A stretch of 64,000 bases of DNA from Janthinobacterium sp051380735 (GTDB lineage Bacteria > Pseudomonadota > Gammaproteobacteria > Burkholderiales > Burkholderiaceae_D), in NCBI RefSeq assembly GCF_051380735.1, contig NZ_JBNYXQ010000001.1:496001-560000 (forward strand). Direction: 5' to 3'. A program made the translations under genes and the position numbers. This document shows positions 50,699-59,804 of the stretch, one piece after another (the first letter of the stretch is position 1; every line of letters starts with the position of its first letter). The notes beneath the pieces are model-generated. The model was not told where the DNA came from. It saw only the letters and a program-made list of their open reading frames with translations, and made no database searches.

Positions 50699-52198
50699 TT
50701 ATTTTAGGGTCGGCATGGCAAACTCGGCGCCGGCTGCCGTCGAGGCCGGCCAGCGCTGGGTGACGGCCTTTTGTTTCGTATAGAAACGCACCGATTCCGG
50801 ACCATGCGCGTGGTGGTCGCCAAACAGGCTGCGTTTCCAGCCGCCAAAGCTGTGGAACGCCATCGGCACGGGAATCGGCACATTGACACCAACCATGCCT
50901 ACCTGCACCCGGTGCGTGTATTCGCGCGCGGTATTGCCGTCGCGCGTGTAGATCGCCGTGCCGTTGCCGTATTCATGCGCATTGACCAGGTCCAGCGCCG
51001 TGGCAAAATCGGGCACGCGCACGATGCATAGCACCGGGCCGAAGATCTCTTCCTTGTAGATGGTCATGTCCGGCGTGACATGGTCGAACAGGGTGCCGCC
51101 GAGGAAAAAACCGTTTTCATGGCCCGGCAGCACAAAGCCGCGGCCGTCCGCCACCAGTTTTGCGCCCTCTTTCACGCCGGTGGCGATATAGCCGGCAATT
51201 TTATCCTTGTGTACCTGCGTCACCACCGGGCCCATTTCCGCCGCCAGGTCCATGCCTTGGGTAATTTTCAGCGCCGCGATGCGCGGCACCATGGCTTCGA
51301 CCAGTTGATCGGCCACATTGCCGACCGCCACCACGACTGAAATGGCCATGCAGCGCTCGCCGGCCGAACCAAAGGCGGCGCCCATCAGTGCGTCCACTGT
51401 TTGCGCCATATCGGCGTCGGGCATCACCACCATATGGTTTTTCGCGCCGCCCAGCGCCTGCACCCGCTTGCCCCGGGCGCAGCCGGTGGCGTAGATATAT
51501 TCGGCGATCGGGGTCGAACCGACAAAGCTGACGGCGCGCACATCGGGGTGGTGCAGCAAGCCGTCGACAGCTTCCTTGTCGCCTTGCACCACATTGAAAA
51601 CGCCATCGGGCAGGCCCGCTTGCGTGAGCAAGCTGGCCAGCAGCAGGCTGGCGGAAGGGTCGCGCTCCGACGGTTTCAGCACAAACGTATTGCCACAGGC
51701 AATCGCCATCGGGAACATCCACATTGGCACCATCACCGGGAAGTTGAATGGCGTAATGCCCACGCACACGCCCAGCGCCTGGCGGATCGACCAGGCGTCG
51801 ATGCCGCCAGCCACCTGTTCACTGTATTCGCCCTTCATCATTTGCGGAATGCCGCAGGCGAACTCGACCACTTCGATGCCGCGGGTCACTTCCCCCTTGG
51901 CGTCCGTAAATACCTTGCCATGTTCGGCCGTGATCAGGGAGGACAGTTCATCGGAATGGGCCTCCAGCAATTCCTTGAACTTGAACATCACGCGGGCACG
52001 GCGCAGCGGCGAGGTTTGCGACCAGGCCGGGAATGCCGCATGGGCGGCTGCCACGGCGGCGTTCAGTTCGCCCGGTGTTGCCAGCGCAACCCTGGCGGTC
52101 ACGGCGCCGGTGGCCGGGTTGAAGACGTCACTGCTGCGCTCGGAACGCGAAGCCATGGCTTTGCCACCAATAAAGTGGCCGATAGTCGGGATGCTCAT
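50699..52198 (-). CDS. mmsA: Methylmalonate-semialdehyde / malonate-semialdehyde dehydrogenase (acylating)
   Basis: 499 residues. It converts malonate semialdehyde, the end product of the inositol pathway, to acetyl-CoA (and methylmalonate semialdehyde to propionyl-CoA). It has the aldehyde dehydrogenase fold with ALGVCVGITPFNFPVMVPMW, VSFVGSTPIAEYIY, VQALGGAKNHMVVMPDADM and the catalytic Cys in GSAGERCMAIS. It is the last gene of the inositol operon (IolA role), 10 bases after iolB. Confidence 0.93.
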   Translation of the reverse strand: MSIPTIGHFIGGKAMASRSERSSDVFNPATGAVTARVALATPGELNAAVAAAHAAFPAWSQTSPLRRARVMFKFKELLEAHSDELSSLITAEHGKVFTDAKGEVTRGIEVVEFACGIPQMMKGEYSEQVAGGIDAWSIRQALGVCVGITPFNFPVMVPMWMFPMAIACGNTFVLKPSERDPSASLLLASLLTQAGLPDGVFNVVQGDKEAVDGLLHHPDVRAVSFVGSTPIAEYIYATGCARGKRVQALGGAKNHMVVMPDADMAQTVDALMGAAFGSAGERCMAISVVVAVGNVADQLVEAMVPRIAALKITQGMDLAAEMGPVVTQVHKDKIAGYIATGVKEGAKLVADGRGFVLPGHENGFFLGGTLFDHVTPDMTIYKEEIFGPVLCIVRVPDFATALDLVNAHEYGNGTAIYTRDGNTAREYTHRVQVGMVGVNVPIPVPMAFHSFGGWKRSLFGDHHAHGPESVRFYTKQKAVTQRWPASTAAGAEFAMPTLK

Positions 52199-52208
52199 TT
52201 TTTCTCCG

Positions 52209-53003
52209 TTATTTTGTCATCAGCCATTCATGGGCCGGATCGTTTTTAAAATGCCAGACCCGTTTCGGGCCGGCCATCACATTCAGGTAGTAGCCGTCAT
52301 AGCCGTAGGGCACGGTGACCGGGTGGTAGCCGCGCGGCACCATCACCACATCGTGGTTTTCCACCGCCAGTGCCTGGTCGATGCTGCGGTCATCGGTGTA
52401 GACCCTTTGGTAGGCAAAGCCCTGTTCGGGATTGAGTCGGTGGTAATAGGTTTCTTCCAGTGAACTCTCTAGCGGAATATTGTCGTTGTCGTGCTTGTGC
52501 GGCGGGTAGCTCGACGAATGGCCCGATGGCGTGACCACTTCCACCACCAGCAGGCCATCGGCCGCCTCCGTCTGCGGCAGGATGTCGCACACATAGCGCG
52601 TGTTGGCGCCCTTGCCGCGCACCGAGCGCGTCATGGTATTCGTATCGATCAGGCGGGCCGGACGGTCGGTAGTACCCGGCGCGCTGCACAGCGCCACTTC
52701 GGCATCGGTGCTGGCCGTAATGCTCACTTGCATGGCGCGCGGTACATACACGGCTGCCGGCGGACGGTCCTCGAACACGCTGTGGCGGCTGCCGATGTCG
52801 GTCCAGACCTGGTCACCGGCCTGTACGGTAACCTTGCCCGCCAGGACCACGATGCACAGTTCGCGGCTGTCGGTTGCAAGATCAATCTTCTGTCCTGGCG
52901 CCAGCCGGTGCGCGGCAAAGCCGACATGGGTCCAGCCGGCCGATTCGGGCGTGACCTCGACGATCTTCGAGCCGGCCCGGCTTTTGACGAGCAGGCTGTT
53001 CAT
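52209..53003 (-). CDS. iolB: 5-deoxy-glucuronate isomerase IolB
   Basis: 264 residues. IolB isomerises 5-deoxy-glucuronate to 2-deoxy-5-keto-gluconate. It is a bicupin; metal-binding residues lie around SSSYPPHKHDNDNIPLESS and LEETYYHRLNPEQGFAYQRV, and the end has VMVPRGYHPVTVPYGYDGYY. The ATG overlaps the stop of iolE (ATGA). Confidence 0.93.
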   Translation of the reverse strand: MNSLLVKSRAGSKIVEVTPESAGWTHVGFAAHRLAPGQKIDLATDSRELCIVVLAGKVTVQAGDQVWTDIGSRHSVFEDRPPAAVYVPRAMQVSITASTDAEVALCSAPGTTDRPARLIDTNTMTRSVRGKGANTRYVCDILPQTEAADGLLVVEVVTPSGHSSSYPPHKHDNDNIPLESSLEETYYHRLNPEQGFAYQRVYTDDRSIDQALAVENHDVVMVPRGYHPVTVPYGYDGYYLNVMAGPKRVWHFKNDPAHEWLMTK

Positions 53004-53920
53004 GCGGCCGCCCGAGCCAGCGTGGGGATTTCCCTGACCAATTTGGCCAGGTAGTCGTGACCCATCTTCGCGTACTGGTAGCTGGGCGCTACCGCCGGGT
53101 CCTGCTCGGCCTCCACCACCAGCCAGCCCTCATAGCCATGGCGGTACAAGGCGGCCAGAATGCCCGGGAAATCGATGCTGCCGTCGCCGGGCACGCTGAA
53201 GGCGCCGTTGATCACGGCCTGCAGGAAACTCCAGTGGCCGTTTCTCGCCAGCCTGATCACGTTCGGCCGCACGTCCTTGCAGTGCACATGGCAGATGCGA
53301 TCGATATGTTTGTTCAGTACCGTCAGGGCATCGCCACCGCCAAAGGTGATATGGCCGGTGTCGAACAGCAGGCCGACTTCGTCACCCGTGAGCGCCATCA
53401 ACTGGTCGACATCGGCCGGCGACTCCACATACGCGCCCATGTGGTGGTGGTAGGCCAGGCGCACGCCATGATCCAGCAAATGTCTGGCAAATACCGTCAA
53501 TTTATCGGCATACGCCTGCCATTGTTGCTGCGACTGGAAACGTGGACGTTTATAGAGTGGGCGCGCTTCGCCCTGGATCGCGTCGGCCACTTCGCCATAC
53601 ACCATCACGGTGGCACCGCTCTCGGCCAGCAAGCGCAGATGGGGGCCAACGGCAGCGATTTCTTCTTCGGCCGAGCGGCTGGCCAGGCGGCCCGAATACC
53701 AGCCCGACACGCAGGCCAGGTCATATTTACCGAGCACGGCGCGCAAGGCGGACGATTCCTTGGGAAACTTGTTGCCCAGCTCAAAACCGGCATAGCCGAT
53801 CTCTGCGCCCTCTTTCAAGGCGGTTTCCAAAGGCGTTTCGCCGCCCAGCGACGGCAGGTCGTCGTTCATCCACGAGATCGGGTTGATGCCGATCCTGACA
53901 TTCCATGTTTGTGCGTTCAT
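53000..53920 (-). CDS. iolE: Myo-inosose-2 dehydratase IolE
   Basis: 306 residues. IolE removes water from 2-keto-myo-inositol to give the diketone. It is a xylose isomerase-like TIM barrel: VRIGINPISWMNDDLPSLGG near the N-terminus, HLLDHGVRLAYHHHMGAYVE with metal-binding His and Glu, VGLLFDTGHITFGGGDALTV and GWLVVEAEQDPAVAP. The start overlaps the iolD stop and the stop overlaps the iolB start. Confidence 0.94.
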   Translation of the reverse strand: MNAQTWNVRIGINPISWMNDDLPSLGGETPLETALKEGAEIGYAGFELGNKFPKESSALRAVLGKYDLACVSGWYSGRLASRSAEEEIAAVGPHLRLLAESGATVMVYGEVADAIQGEARPLYKRPRFQSQQQWQAYADKLTVFARHLLDHGVRLAYHHHMGAYVESPADVDQLMALTGDEVGLLFDTGHITFGGGDALTVLNKHIDRICHVHCKDVRPNVIRLARNGHWSFLQAVINGAFSVPGDGSIDFPGILAALYRHGYEGWLVVEAEQDPAVAPSYQYAKMGHDYLAKLVREIPTLARAAA

Positions 53921-55773
53921 TTCAGTTGTCCTTGGCGCTCAAGTTCATAACGGGCGCGGGCGGCGCGCACGCCTTCCTGCGTCGACACTTCCGGTACTGC
54001 CACTTCCCACCAGCAACCGCCTTCTGCCGTGGTGCGCGTGTCATCGGTATCGATGCAAATCAGATAGGTGCGGCTGGCGGCGCGGGCGCGCACCAGGGCC
54101 GCTTCCAGCCCGGCAATGCCGTCCACATGTTCGGACAGGGCGCCCAGCGACTTCGCATGCAGCGCAAAGTCGATCTGTGGGGCACCATCGCCCTCCTGCA
54201 GGCAATCGGCCAGCATATTGTTGAATGGCGCATTGCCGCAGGCCTGCTGCAGGCGGTTGATGCAGCCGTAGCCGCGGTTGTCGAGCACGACGATGATCAA
54301 TTTCTTGTCCAGCATGACCGAGGTGGCGATTTCCGAATTCATCATCAGATAGCTGCCGTCGCCGACCATCACGATCACGTCGGACGCCGGTTTCGCCATC
54401 TTCACGCCAAGGCCGCCGGCGATTTCATAGCCCATGCAGGAATAACCGTATTCCATATGGTAGCCACCGGGGGTGGACGTGCGCCACAGCTTGTGCAGCT
54501 CGGCCGGCAAGGTGCCGGCCGCGCAGACGACAATATCGTCGCTGGCCGAGGTGGTCGATGAGCGCTGCACGGCGCCGATCACTTCGCCGTCGTACGGCAA
54601 GCCGGCCACGTCGCGCTTGCCTGTAATGGCGCTGACCGTCTCGCGCCAGCCGGCCGCTTCACGGCGTGCCAGTTCGTTCCAGTCAGCGCTGCTGCACCAG
54701 TCCTGCAACAGGGCCGACAGTGCTTGCAGGCCGAGGGTCGCATCGGCCTGCACACCGAGGCCACGGCGTTTCAGGGCATCAAAACCGTTGACATTCAGGC
54801 TGACCAGCTCGGCTTTGGCAAACAGCGAATTGGAACCGGTCGTAAAGTCCTGCAAGCGCGTGCCGACCGCCAGCACCACATCAGCCTGGCTGGCAAGCGC
54901 ATTGGCCGATGGCGCACCGGTGACGCCTATCGCCCCCAGCTGCAGTGGATGGTCCCACGGCAAGGAACTTTTACCGGCATGGGTTTCCGCCACGGGAATG
55001 CCATGGCGCTCGGCAAAGGCGCGCAAGGCTGCGCCAGCCTGGCCGTACAGTACGCCGCCACCAGCAACGATCAGCGGCTGCGTCGCTTTCTTCAATACAT
55101 CCGTCGCTTCTTCCAGCTCGGACGGCACTGGCGGCAGCGCACGGAAGCGCACCACGCGAGGAGTAAAAAATTCTTCCGGATAGTCATACGCCATGGTCTG
55201 AACATCCTGCGGCAGCGCCAGGGTGACAGGGCCGCAGGCGGCCGGATCAGTCAAGGCGGCAATCGCGCGCGGCAGTGCCGTCAGCAGTTGTTCCGGATAG
55301 ATAATGCGGTCGAAATAGCGCGACAGCGGCTTGAACGCGTCATTGACCGACACGCTGCCATCGACCGGATCTTCGAGTTGCTGCAATACCGGATCGGGCG
55401 CACGCGATACAAATACGTCGCCTGGCAATAACAGTACTGGCAAGCGGTTCACATGGGCCAACGCGCAAGCGGTGAGCAGATTGGTGGCACCGGGACCGAT
55501 CGAGCTGGTCACCGCCATCATGCGCCGGCGCATATGGGCCTTGGCATAGGCAATCGCCGCATGCGCCATCGCCTGTTCATTGTGGGCGCGGTAGGTCGGG
55601 AAAGTATCGCGATACTGGTACAGCGCTTCGCCCAGGCCCGCCACATTGCCGTGGCCAAAGATGGCAAAGGCGCCGCCAAACAGGGCATCGCCCTCTTCCG
55701 TGCGCAGTGCCGCCAGGTAGCGCACCAGCGCCTGCGCCATGGTCAAGCGTATGGTTTTGTGTTGATACATCAT
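53917..55773 (-). CDS. iolD: 3D-(3,5/4)-trihydroxycyclohexane-1,2-dione acylhydrolase IolD
   Basis: 618 residues from ATG 55773, which gives an ATGA overlap with iolC and has GGAG eight bases upstream. IolD is a thiamine diphosphate enzyme that opens the cyclohexanedione ring. It has the three TPP-enzyme domains: AIFGHGNVAGLGEALYQYRD with the conserved E at HNEQAMAH, a central domain, and the ThDP motif MVGDGSYLMMNSEIATSVML (GDG to N). It is longer than acetolactate synthase, as usual for IolD. Confidence 0.95.
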   Translation of the reverse strand: MMYQHKTIRLTMAQALVRYLAALRTEEGDALFGGAFAIFGHGNVAGLGEALYQYRDTFPTYRAHNEQAMAHAAIAYAKAHMRRRMMAVTSSIGPGATNLLTACALAHVNRLPVLLLPGDVFVSRAPDPVLQQLEDPVDGSVSVNDAFKPLSRYFDRIIYPEQLLTALPRAIAALTDPAACGPVTLALPQDVQTMAYDYPEEFFTPRVVRFRALPPVPSELEEATDVLKKATQPLIVAGGGVLYGQAGAALRAFAERHGIPVAETHAGKSSLPWDHPLQLGAIGVTGAPSANALASQADVVLAVGTRLQDFTTGSNSLFAKAELVSLNVNGFDALKRRGLGVQADATLGLQALSALLQDWCSSADWNELARREAAGWRETVSAITGKRDVAGLPYDGEVIGAVQRSSTTSASDDIVVCAAGTLPAELHKLWRTSTPGGYHMEYGYSCMGYEIAGGLGVKMAKPASDVIVMVGDGSYLMMNSEIATSVMLDKKLIIVVLDNRGYGCINRLQQACGNAPFNNMLADCLQEGDGAPQIDFALHAKSLGALSEHVDGIAGLEAALVRARAASRTYLICIDTDDTRTTAEGGCWWEVAVPEVSTQEGVRAARARYELERQGQLK

Positions 55774-57716
55774 GCTGCACGCTCCAGGTGGTTGCGGGTC
55801 TGTCGCCACAGCTGTATCAGCTGTTCGAAGTTGGCGCGCACCTGTGCGATCAGGGTGGCGTCATCGATCTGCCCGGCCAGCCAGCGGCGGCTTGGCTCCT
55901 GGAAAATCGTGCGCCCGACCATAAAGCCGCGGCAGGTGGTGCTGTGGCGCGCCTGCTCGAAACTGGCAGCCAGTTGCTCGATCGGCGCGTTCAGTCCCAG
56001 CAGCACCACGCCACGGCAATACGGATCGCGTTCCTGCACCAGCGCGTCGATGGCCTGCCATTGGGTAGCGGTGAGGCTTTCCAGCTTCCACCATTCCGGG
56101 TAGATGCCCAGGTTGTACAGGCGCTTGACGGCGCGCAGCACGGTGTGTTCGTCTTGCGGGAATGCATCGGACGGGATAATTTCCAGCAGCAGTTCATGAC
56201 CGCTGATTTGCGCCGCATCGTACAGACCCTTGATCTGCGCTTCCTGCTCCAGCCGGTTTTCGGGCGTATCGTCCGGGTGCAGCTGCACCAGGCACTTGAT
56301 CACATGTTCCTTCGGCCAGCTGATCAGGTGCGAACCGATCGAACGGCCCCAGTCGAATTGCAGCGGATTAGAACCCGGCAGTTCCACCGGACGGCCGATC
56401 CACCAGCCGCGCCCGGTCGCATCGTTGAGCGCATCGACGCCATAACGGCCATCGATCAGCACGCCGGTCTTGCCCGACAGTTGCAGTGCTTCCCGGGTTT
56501 GCGCCACGGCCCTGACCAGCAATTGTTTCAGCGCCGGGATAGCCGCTTCGCCAGCGCCGGCCTGTTGCGCCAGTTCAAAAAATTGCGTGCGGTGGTCAAA
56601 GGCGAACACACACAGTTCATCCCATTGCTTGCGCGCCACCGTCGTGCGGTGCAAGCGCGCCAGGGTCGCATCCTGGTCGGGATGGGTGAGCTTGTCGGCG
56701 TTGGCCAGGAAGTAATCGAGTTCAATCGTGGACGGCATGGCCGGCGCACAGCCGTGGCGCGACACCACCAGCGCGCCGCAGCCATTGGCGTAGCGGCAGC
56801 AGGCCTCGTAGTCTTCGCCGCGCAGCCAGCCTTTCAGGAACCCTGACAGGAAAGCGTCGCCGGCGCCCAGCACATTCAATACTTCCACGCGCACGCCACG
56901 GTAGTTGAAAGCGTCGTCGAGGTTGGCTGGAATCTCGCCATCGATCACGGCGCAGCCGAGCGGACCGCGCTTGACTACCAGCGTGGCCCGGGTCACGGCC
57001 CGTATCGCCCGCAGCGACGCCATGATGTCCAGGCCGCCGCCGGCGATCATGCATTCTTCTTGCGTGCCAACCACCAGGTCGAACTGCGGCAAGATAGCCT
57101 GCAAATGTTGCGTGACGCCCTCGTTCGAGACAAAGCGCGTCTCGCCATCGGCCTTGCCCGACAGCCCCCACAGCACGGGGCGGTAGTCGATGTCGAGCAC
57201 GGTGCGCACGTTATTTGCGCGGGCCAGGGTCAACGCTTGCGTGCTGACCGCATGCATGGCGGCGGTGGAAAAATGCGTGCCGGTGATCAGCAGCGCGCGG
57301 CTCGCTGCGATAAACGCCTGGTCGACAGATGCCGCCTCGATGGCCATGTCGGCGCAGTTTTCGCGGTAGAAAATCAGCGGAAAAGTGTCCTTGTCCTTGA
57401 GGCCCAGCATCACCAGGGCGGTGAGCCGGTCAGGGTCGACGCCCACATGGCTGACGTCGCAGCCCTCTTTCGCCAGCGTATCGGTCAGGAAACGGCCCAT
57501 ATGGTCGTCGCCCACTTTCGACAGCATGGCGGACTTGAGACCCAGGCGTGCCGTACCGAAAGCGATATTGGCCGACGAGCCACCGAGGTATTTGGCAAAG
57601 CTGGTGGCGTCTTCCAGGGTGCTGCCGAGCTGCTGCGCGTACAGGTCCACCGCCAGGCGGCCCAGGCAGATCACATCCAGGCTACGGCCCGGGGCAAATT
57701 GTGTGGGGTTGTTCAT
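55770..57716 (-). CDS. iolC: 5-dehydro-2-deoxygluconokinase IolC fused to a DUF2090 aldolase-like domain
   Basis: 648 residues, about twice a simple kinase. The N-terminal ~325 residues are a PfkB kinase (YLGGSSANIAFGTARLGLKS, NVLGAGDAFLSGFLKGWLRG with the catalytic Asp), which phosphorylates 2-deoxy-5-keto-gluconate. From about residue 340 a DUF2090 domain follows (LCVFAFDHRTQFFELAQQA, VLIDGRYGVDALNDATGRGW, VVLLGLNAPIEQLAASFEQA). It probably acts as the IolJ-type aldolase splitting the phosphate product to malonate semialdehyde and DHAP. No separate iolJ is present in the window, which supports this. AAGGAT precedes the ATG. Confidence 0.92.
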   Translation of the reverse strand: MNNPTQFAPGRSLDVICLGRLAVDLYAQQLGSTLEDATSFAKYLGGSSANIAFGTARLGLKSAMLSKVGDDHMGRFLTDTLAKEGCDVSHVGVDPDRLTALVMLGLKDKDTFPLIFYRENCADMAIEAASVDQAFIAASRALLITGTHFSTAAMHAVSTQALTLARANNVRTVLDIDYRPVLWGLSGKADGETRFVSNEGVTQHLQAILPQFDLVVGTQEECMIAGGGLDIMASLRAIRAVTRATLVVKRGPLGCAVIDGEIPANLDDAFNYRGVRVEVLNVLGAGDAFLSGFLKGWLRGEDYEACCRYANGCGALVVSRHGCAPAMPSTIELDYFLANADKLTHPDQDATLARLHRTTVARKQWDELCVFAFDHRTQFFELAQQAGAGEAAIPALKQLLVRAVAQTREALQLSGKTGVLIDGRYGVDALNDATGRGWWIGRPVELPGSNPLQFDWGRSIGSHLISWPKEHVIKCLVQLHPDDTPENRLEQEAQIKGLYDAAQISGHELLLEIIPSDAFPQDEHTVLRAVKRLYNLGIYPEWWKLESLTATQWQAIDALVQERDPYCRGVVLLGLNAPIEQLAASFEQARHSTTCRGFMVGRTIFQEPSRRWLAGQIDDATLIAQVRANFEQLIQLWRQTRNHLERAA

Positions 57717-57724
57717 GGTTATCC

Positions 57725-58510
57725 TTAAATCGTGACGCCGTCGAGTTCGCTCATAAGCGTTTGCATTTCTGCGCCGCCCGCCATCATGTCGAGCAGTTCA
57801 TCCTTGCTCACCGTATCCTTGGTGAAGGTACCGAGCGACTTGCCACGGTTCAGCAGTGTGAATGAGTCGCCGACCGGATACGCATGGTGCACATTGTGGG
57901 TAATGAAGATGACGGAAATGCCCCGTTCGCGCGCCTTGTAGATCAGCTTGAGCACATTGAACGACTGCTTCACGCCCAGCGCCGCCGTCGGTTCATCGAG
58001 GATCAGCACGCGGGCGCCGAAGTGGATCGCGCGGGCAATCGCCAGGCACTGTTTTTCACCGCCCGACATGGTGCCGATGGCCTGGTGCGGGTCGCGCACC
58101 ATGATGCCCATGTCGGCCAGCTTGGCGCGCGCCGTTTCGGCCGCGTAATCGATGTCCATCACCGGTACCAGCCCCAGCAGTTTTTTCATCGGCTCACGGC
58201 CCATAAAGAAATTGCGCGCCACCGACAGCAACGGCACCAGCGCCAGGTCCTGGTACACGGTGGCCACGCCCATGTCCAGCGCTTCGCTGGGTGAATTGAA
58301 CACCACCGGCTTGCCGTCGACCAGATACTGGCCTTCAGTCGGCTTGTGCACGCCGGCCAGGGTCTTGATCAGGGTCGACTTGCCGGCGCCGTTATCGCCG
58401 AGCAGGCAATGAACCTCCCCCTCGCGCAAGCGCATGGTGATGTTCTGCAGCGCCAGCACGGAGCCGAAACGTTTGCTGACGTTTTCCAGCGCAAGAATAT
58501 GCTCGCTCAT
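57725..58510 (-). CDS. Sugar (inositol) ABC transporter ATP-binding protein, single NBD
   Basis: 261 residues. It is the ATPase of a CUT2-type importer. Walker A is GDNGAGKSTL, the signature is GTMSGGEKQCLAIARAIHFG, Walker B is VLILDEPTAALG, and the switch His is in FITHNVHHAYPVGD. Most CUT2 ATPases (RbsA) are fused double NBDs of about 500 residues; this one has a single NBD like FrcA, so a homodimer is expected. It is 3 bases after the permease gene and 8 bases before iolC. The substrate is inferred from the iol context. Confidence 0.9.
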   Translation of the reverse strand: MSEHILALENVSKRFGSVLALQNITMRLREGEVHCLLGDNGAGKSTLIKTLAGVHKPTEGQYLVDGKPVVFNSPSEALDMGVATVYQDLALVPLLSVARNFFMGREPMKKLLGLVPVMDIDYAAETARAKLADMGIMVRDPHQAIGTMSGGEKQCLAIARAIHFGARVLILDEPTAALGVKQSFNVLKLIYKARERGISVIFITHNVHHAYPVGDSFTLLNRGKSLGTFTKDTVSKDELLDMMAGGAEMQTLMSELDGVTI

Positions 58511-58513
58511 GAT

Positions 58514-59668
58514 TTACCTCGATTCCGTGACGCGTGAGCGTACAAAGTTATTGAACAGCACCGCGATCAGCAGCATCACGCCGAGGAACACGCGGAACCA
58601 GTCCGAATTGATATTGGTGTAGGTGATGCCGATCTGCACCACGCCGAAGATCAGCGCGCCGAAGCAGGCGCCAACCACCGAGCCGTAGCCGCCGGTCAGC
58701 AGGGCGCCGCCGATGACGGCCGCGATAATGGCTTCGAATTCTTTTTGCATGCCACGGTCGGCGGCGGCCGAACCGATGTCGCACACCTGCAAGGTAGCAA
58801 ACAGGCAGGCGCAGAAGGCGGTAAAGACAAACAGCGAAATCTTGACCTTGCGCACCGGCACGCCGACGTTCTTGGCCGCGTTGGCGTCGCCGCCAACGGC
58901 GAACATCCAGTTGCCGAAGCGGGTACGCGACAGCACGAAGGAGGCGGCGCCGGCCAGCACGGCCCACCAGGCGATCACTTTCGGGATGCCCTTGACCAGC
59001 GGCGAGCCGTCGTCGAGTACGGCGATCCAGCCGTGCGCGCCCAGCCAGTGGAACAGGCCGGTAGCAACGTTACCCTGGAACAGCAAGCTTGCCAGCCAGT
59101 CGTTGGCGGCCAGGTCGCCCACGCCGCTGACGATGGTGCGGTTGGCAAACATGATCGACAGCGCCAGGGTCAGGCCGCGCAGGATAAACAAAAAAGCCAG
59201 GGTGACGATAAACGAAGGCAGGCGCGTCTTGATGACGATATAGCCGTTCAGCCAGCCCAGTGCCATCGAACCGGCAAATGCGAACACGATGGCGGCCCAC
59301 AGCGGCCAATGGAAATAAATCGTGGGGATGGCGATCATCATGCCGGCAAAGCCGATCATGGAGCCGATCGACAGGTCGAATTCACCGGCGATCATCAACA
59401 GGCAGGCGCCGATGGCGATAATGCCCAGATAGGACGCGACCTGCATCCAGTTGACCACGCCGTCAAGGTTGAACATGCCGGAGTCGCCGGCGGTAATGAT
59501 AAAGAAGGCAAATACCAGCACCGTGCCGGAGATGGAAGCGAATTCGGGCCGGCCGAACAGTTGCCTGGCGCGGCTGGTCTGGCCAACCCGTTCGTCGGCG
59601 GCAGGCGCAGCCTGCTTCGGGGCCGGGGTCACGCCTGGGGCGGCCAGGCTGGATTTGAGCGCAGTCAT
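58514..59668 (-). CDS. Sugar (inositol) ABC transporter permease
   Basis: 384 residues. It is a CUT2-type permease with about ten membrane helices, for example FASISGTVLVFAFFIITAGD, QVASYLGIIAIGACLLMIAG, DLSIGSMIGFAGMMIAIPTI and a C-terminal VGACFGALIFGVVQIGITY. The motif GEFDLSIGS is a hallmark of this permease family. The N-terminal ~50 residues are a polar extension. It lies between the binding protein and ATPase genes on the same strand. Confidence 0.9.
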   Translation of the reverse strand: MTALKSSLAAPGVTPAPKQAAPAADERVGQTSRARQLFGRPEFASISGTVLVFAFFIITAGDSGMFNLDGVVNWMQVASYLGIIAIGACLLMIAGEFDLSIGSMIGFAGMMIAIPTIYFHWPLWAAIVFAFAGSMALGWLNGYIVIKTRLPSFIVTLAFLFILRGLTLALSIMFANRTIVSGVGDLAANDWLASLLFQGNVATGLFHWLGAHGWIAVLDDGSPLVKGIPKVIAWWAVLAGAASFVLSRTRFGNWMFAVGGDANAAKNVGVPVRKVKISLFVFTAFCACLFATLQVCDIGSAAADRGMQKEFEAIIAAVIGGALLTGGYGSVVGACFGALIFGVVQIGITYTNINSDWFRVFLGVMLLIAVLFNNFVRSRVTESR

Positions 59669-59804
59669 GTGATGTCCTTTCAGTTACTTGTTTGCCAGAA
59701 ATACGGACGCAAGGCGTGCGCATCCTACGCGCCGCCCACGCGGGTGGCGCGGCGCTGGAACCGGCCCTCCAGCGATACGCTGCGGGCCGCTGGCAAAGTC
59801 TGGA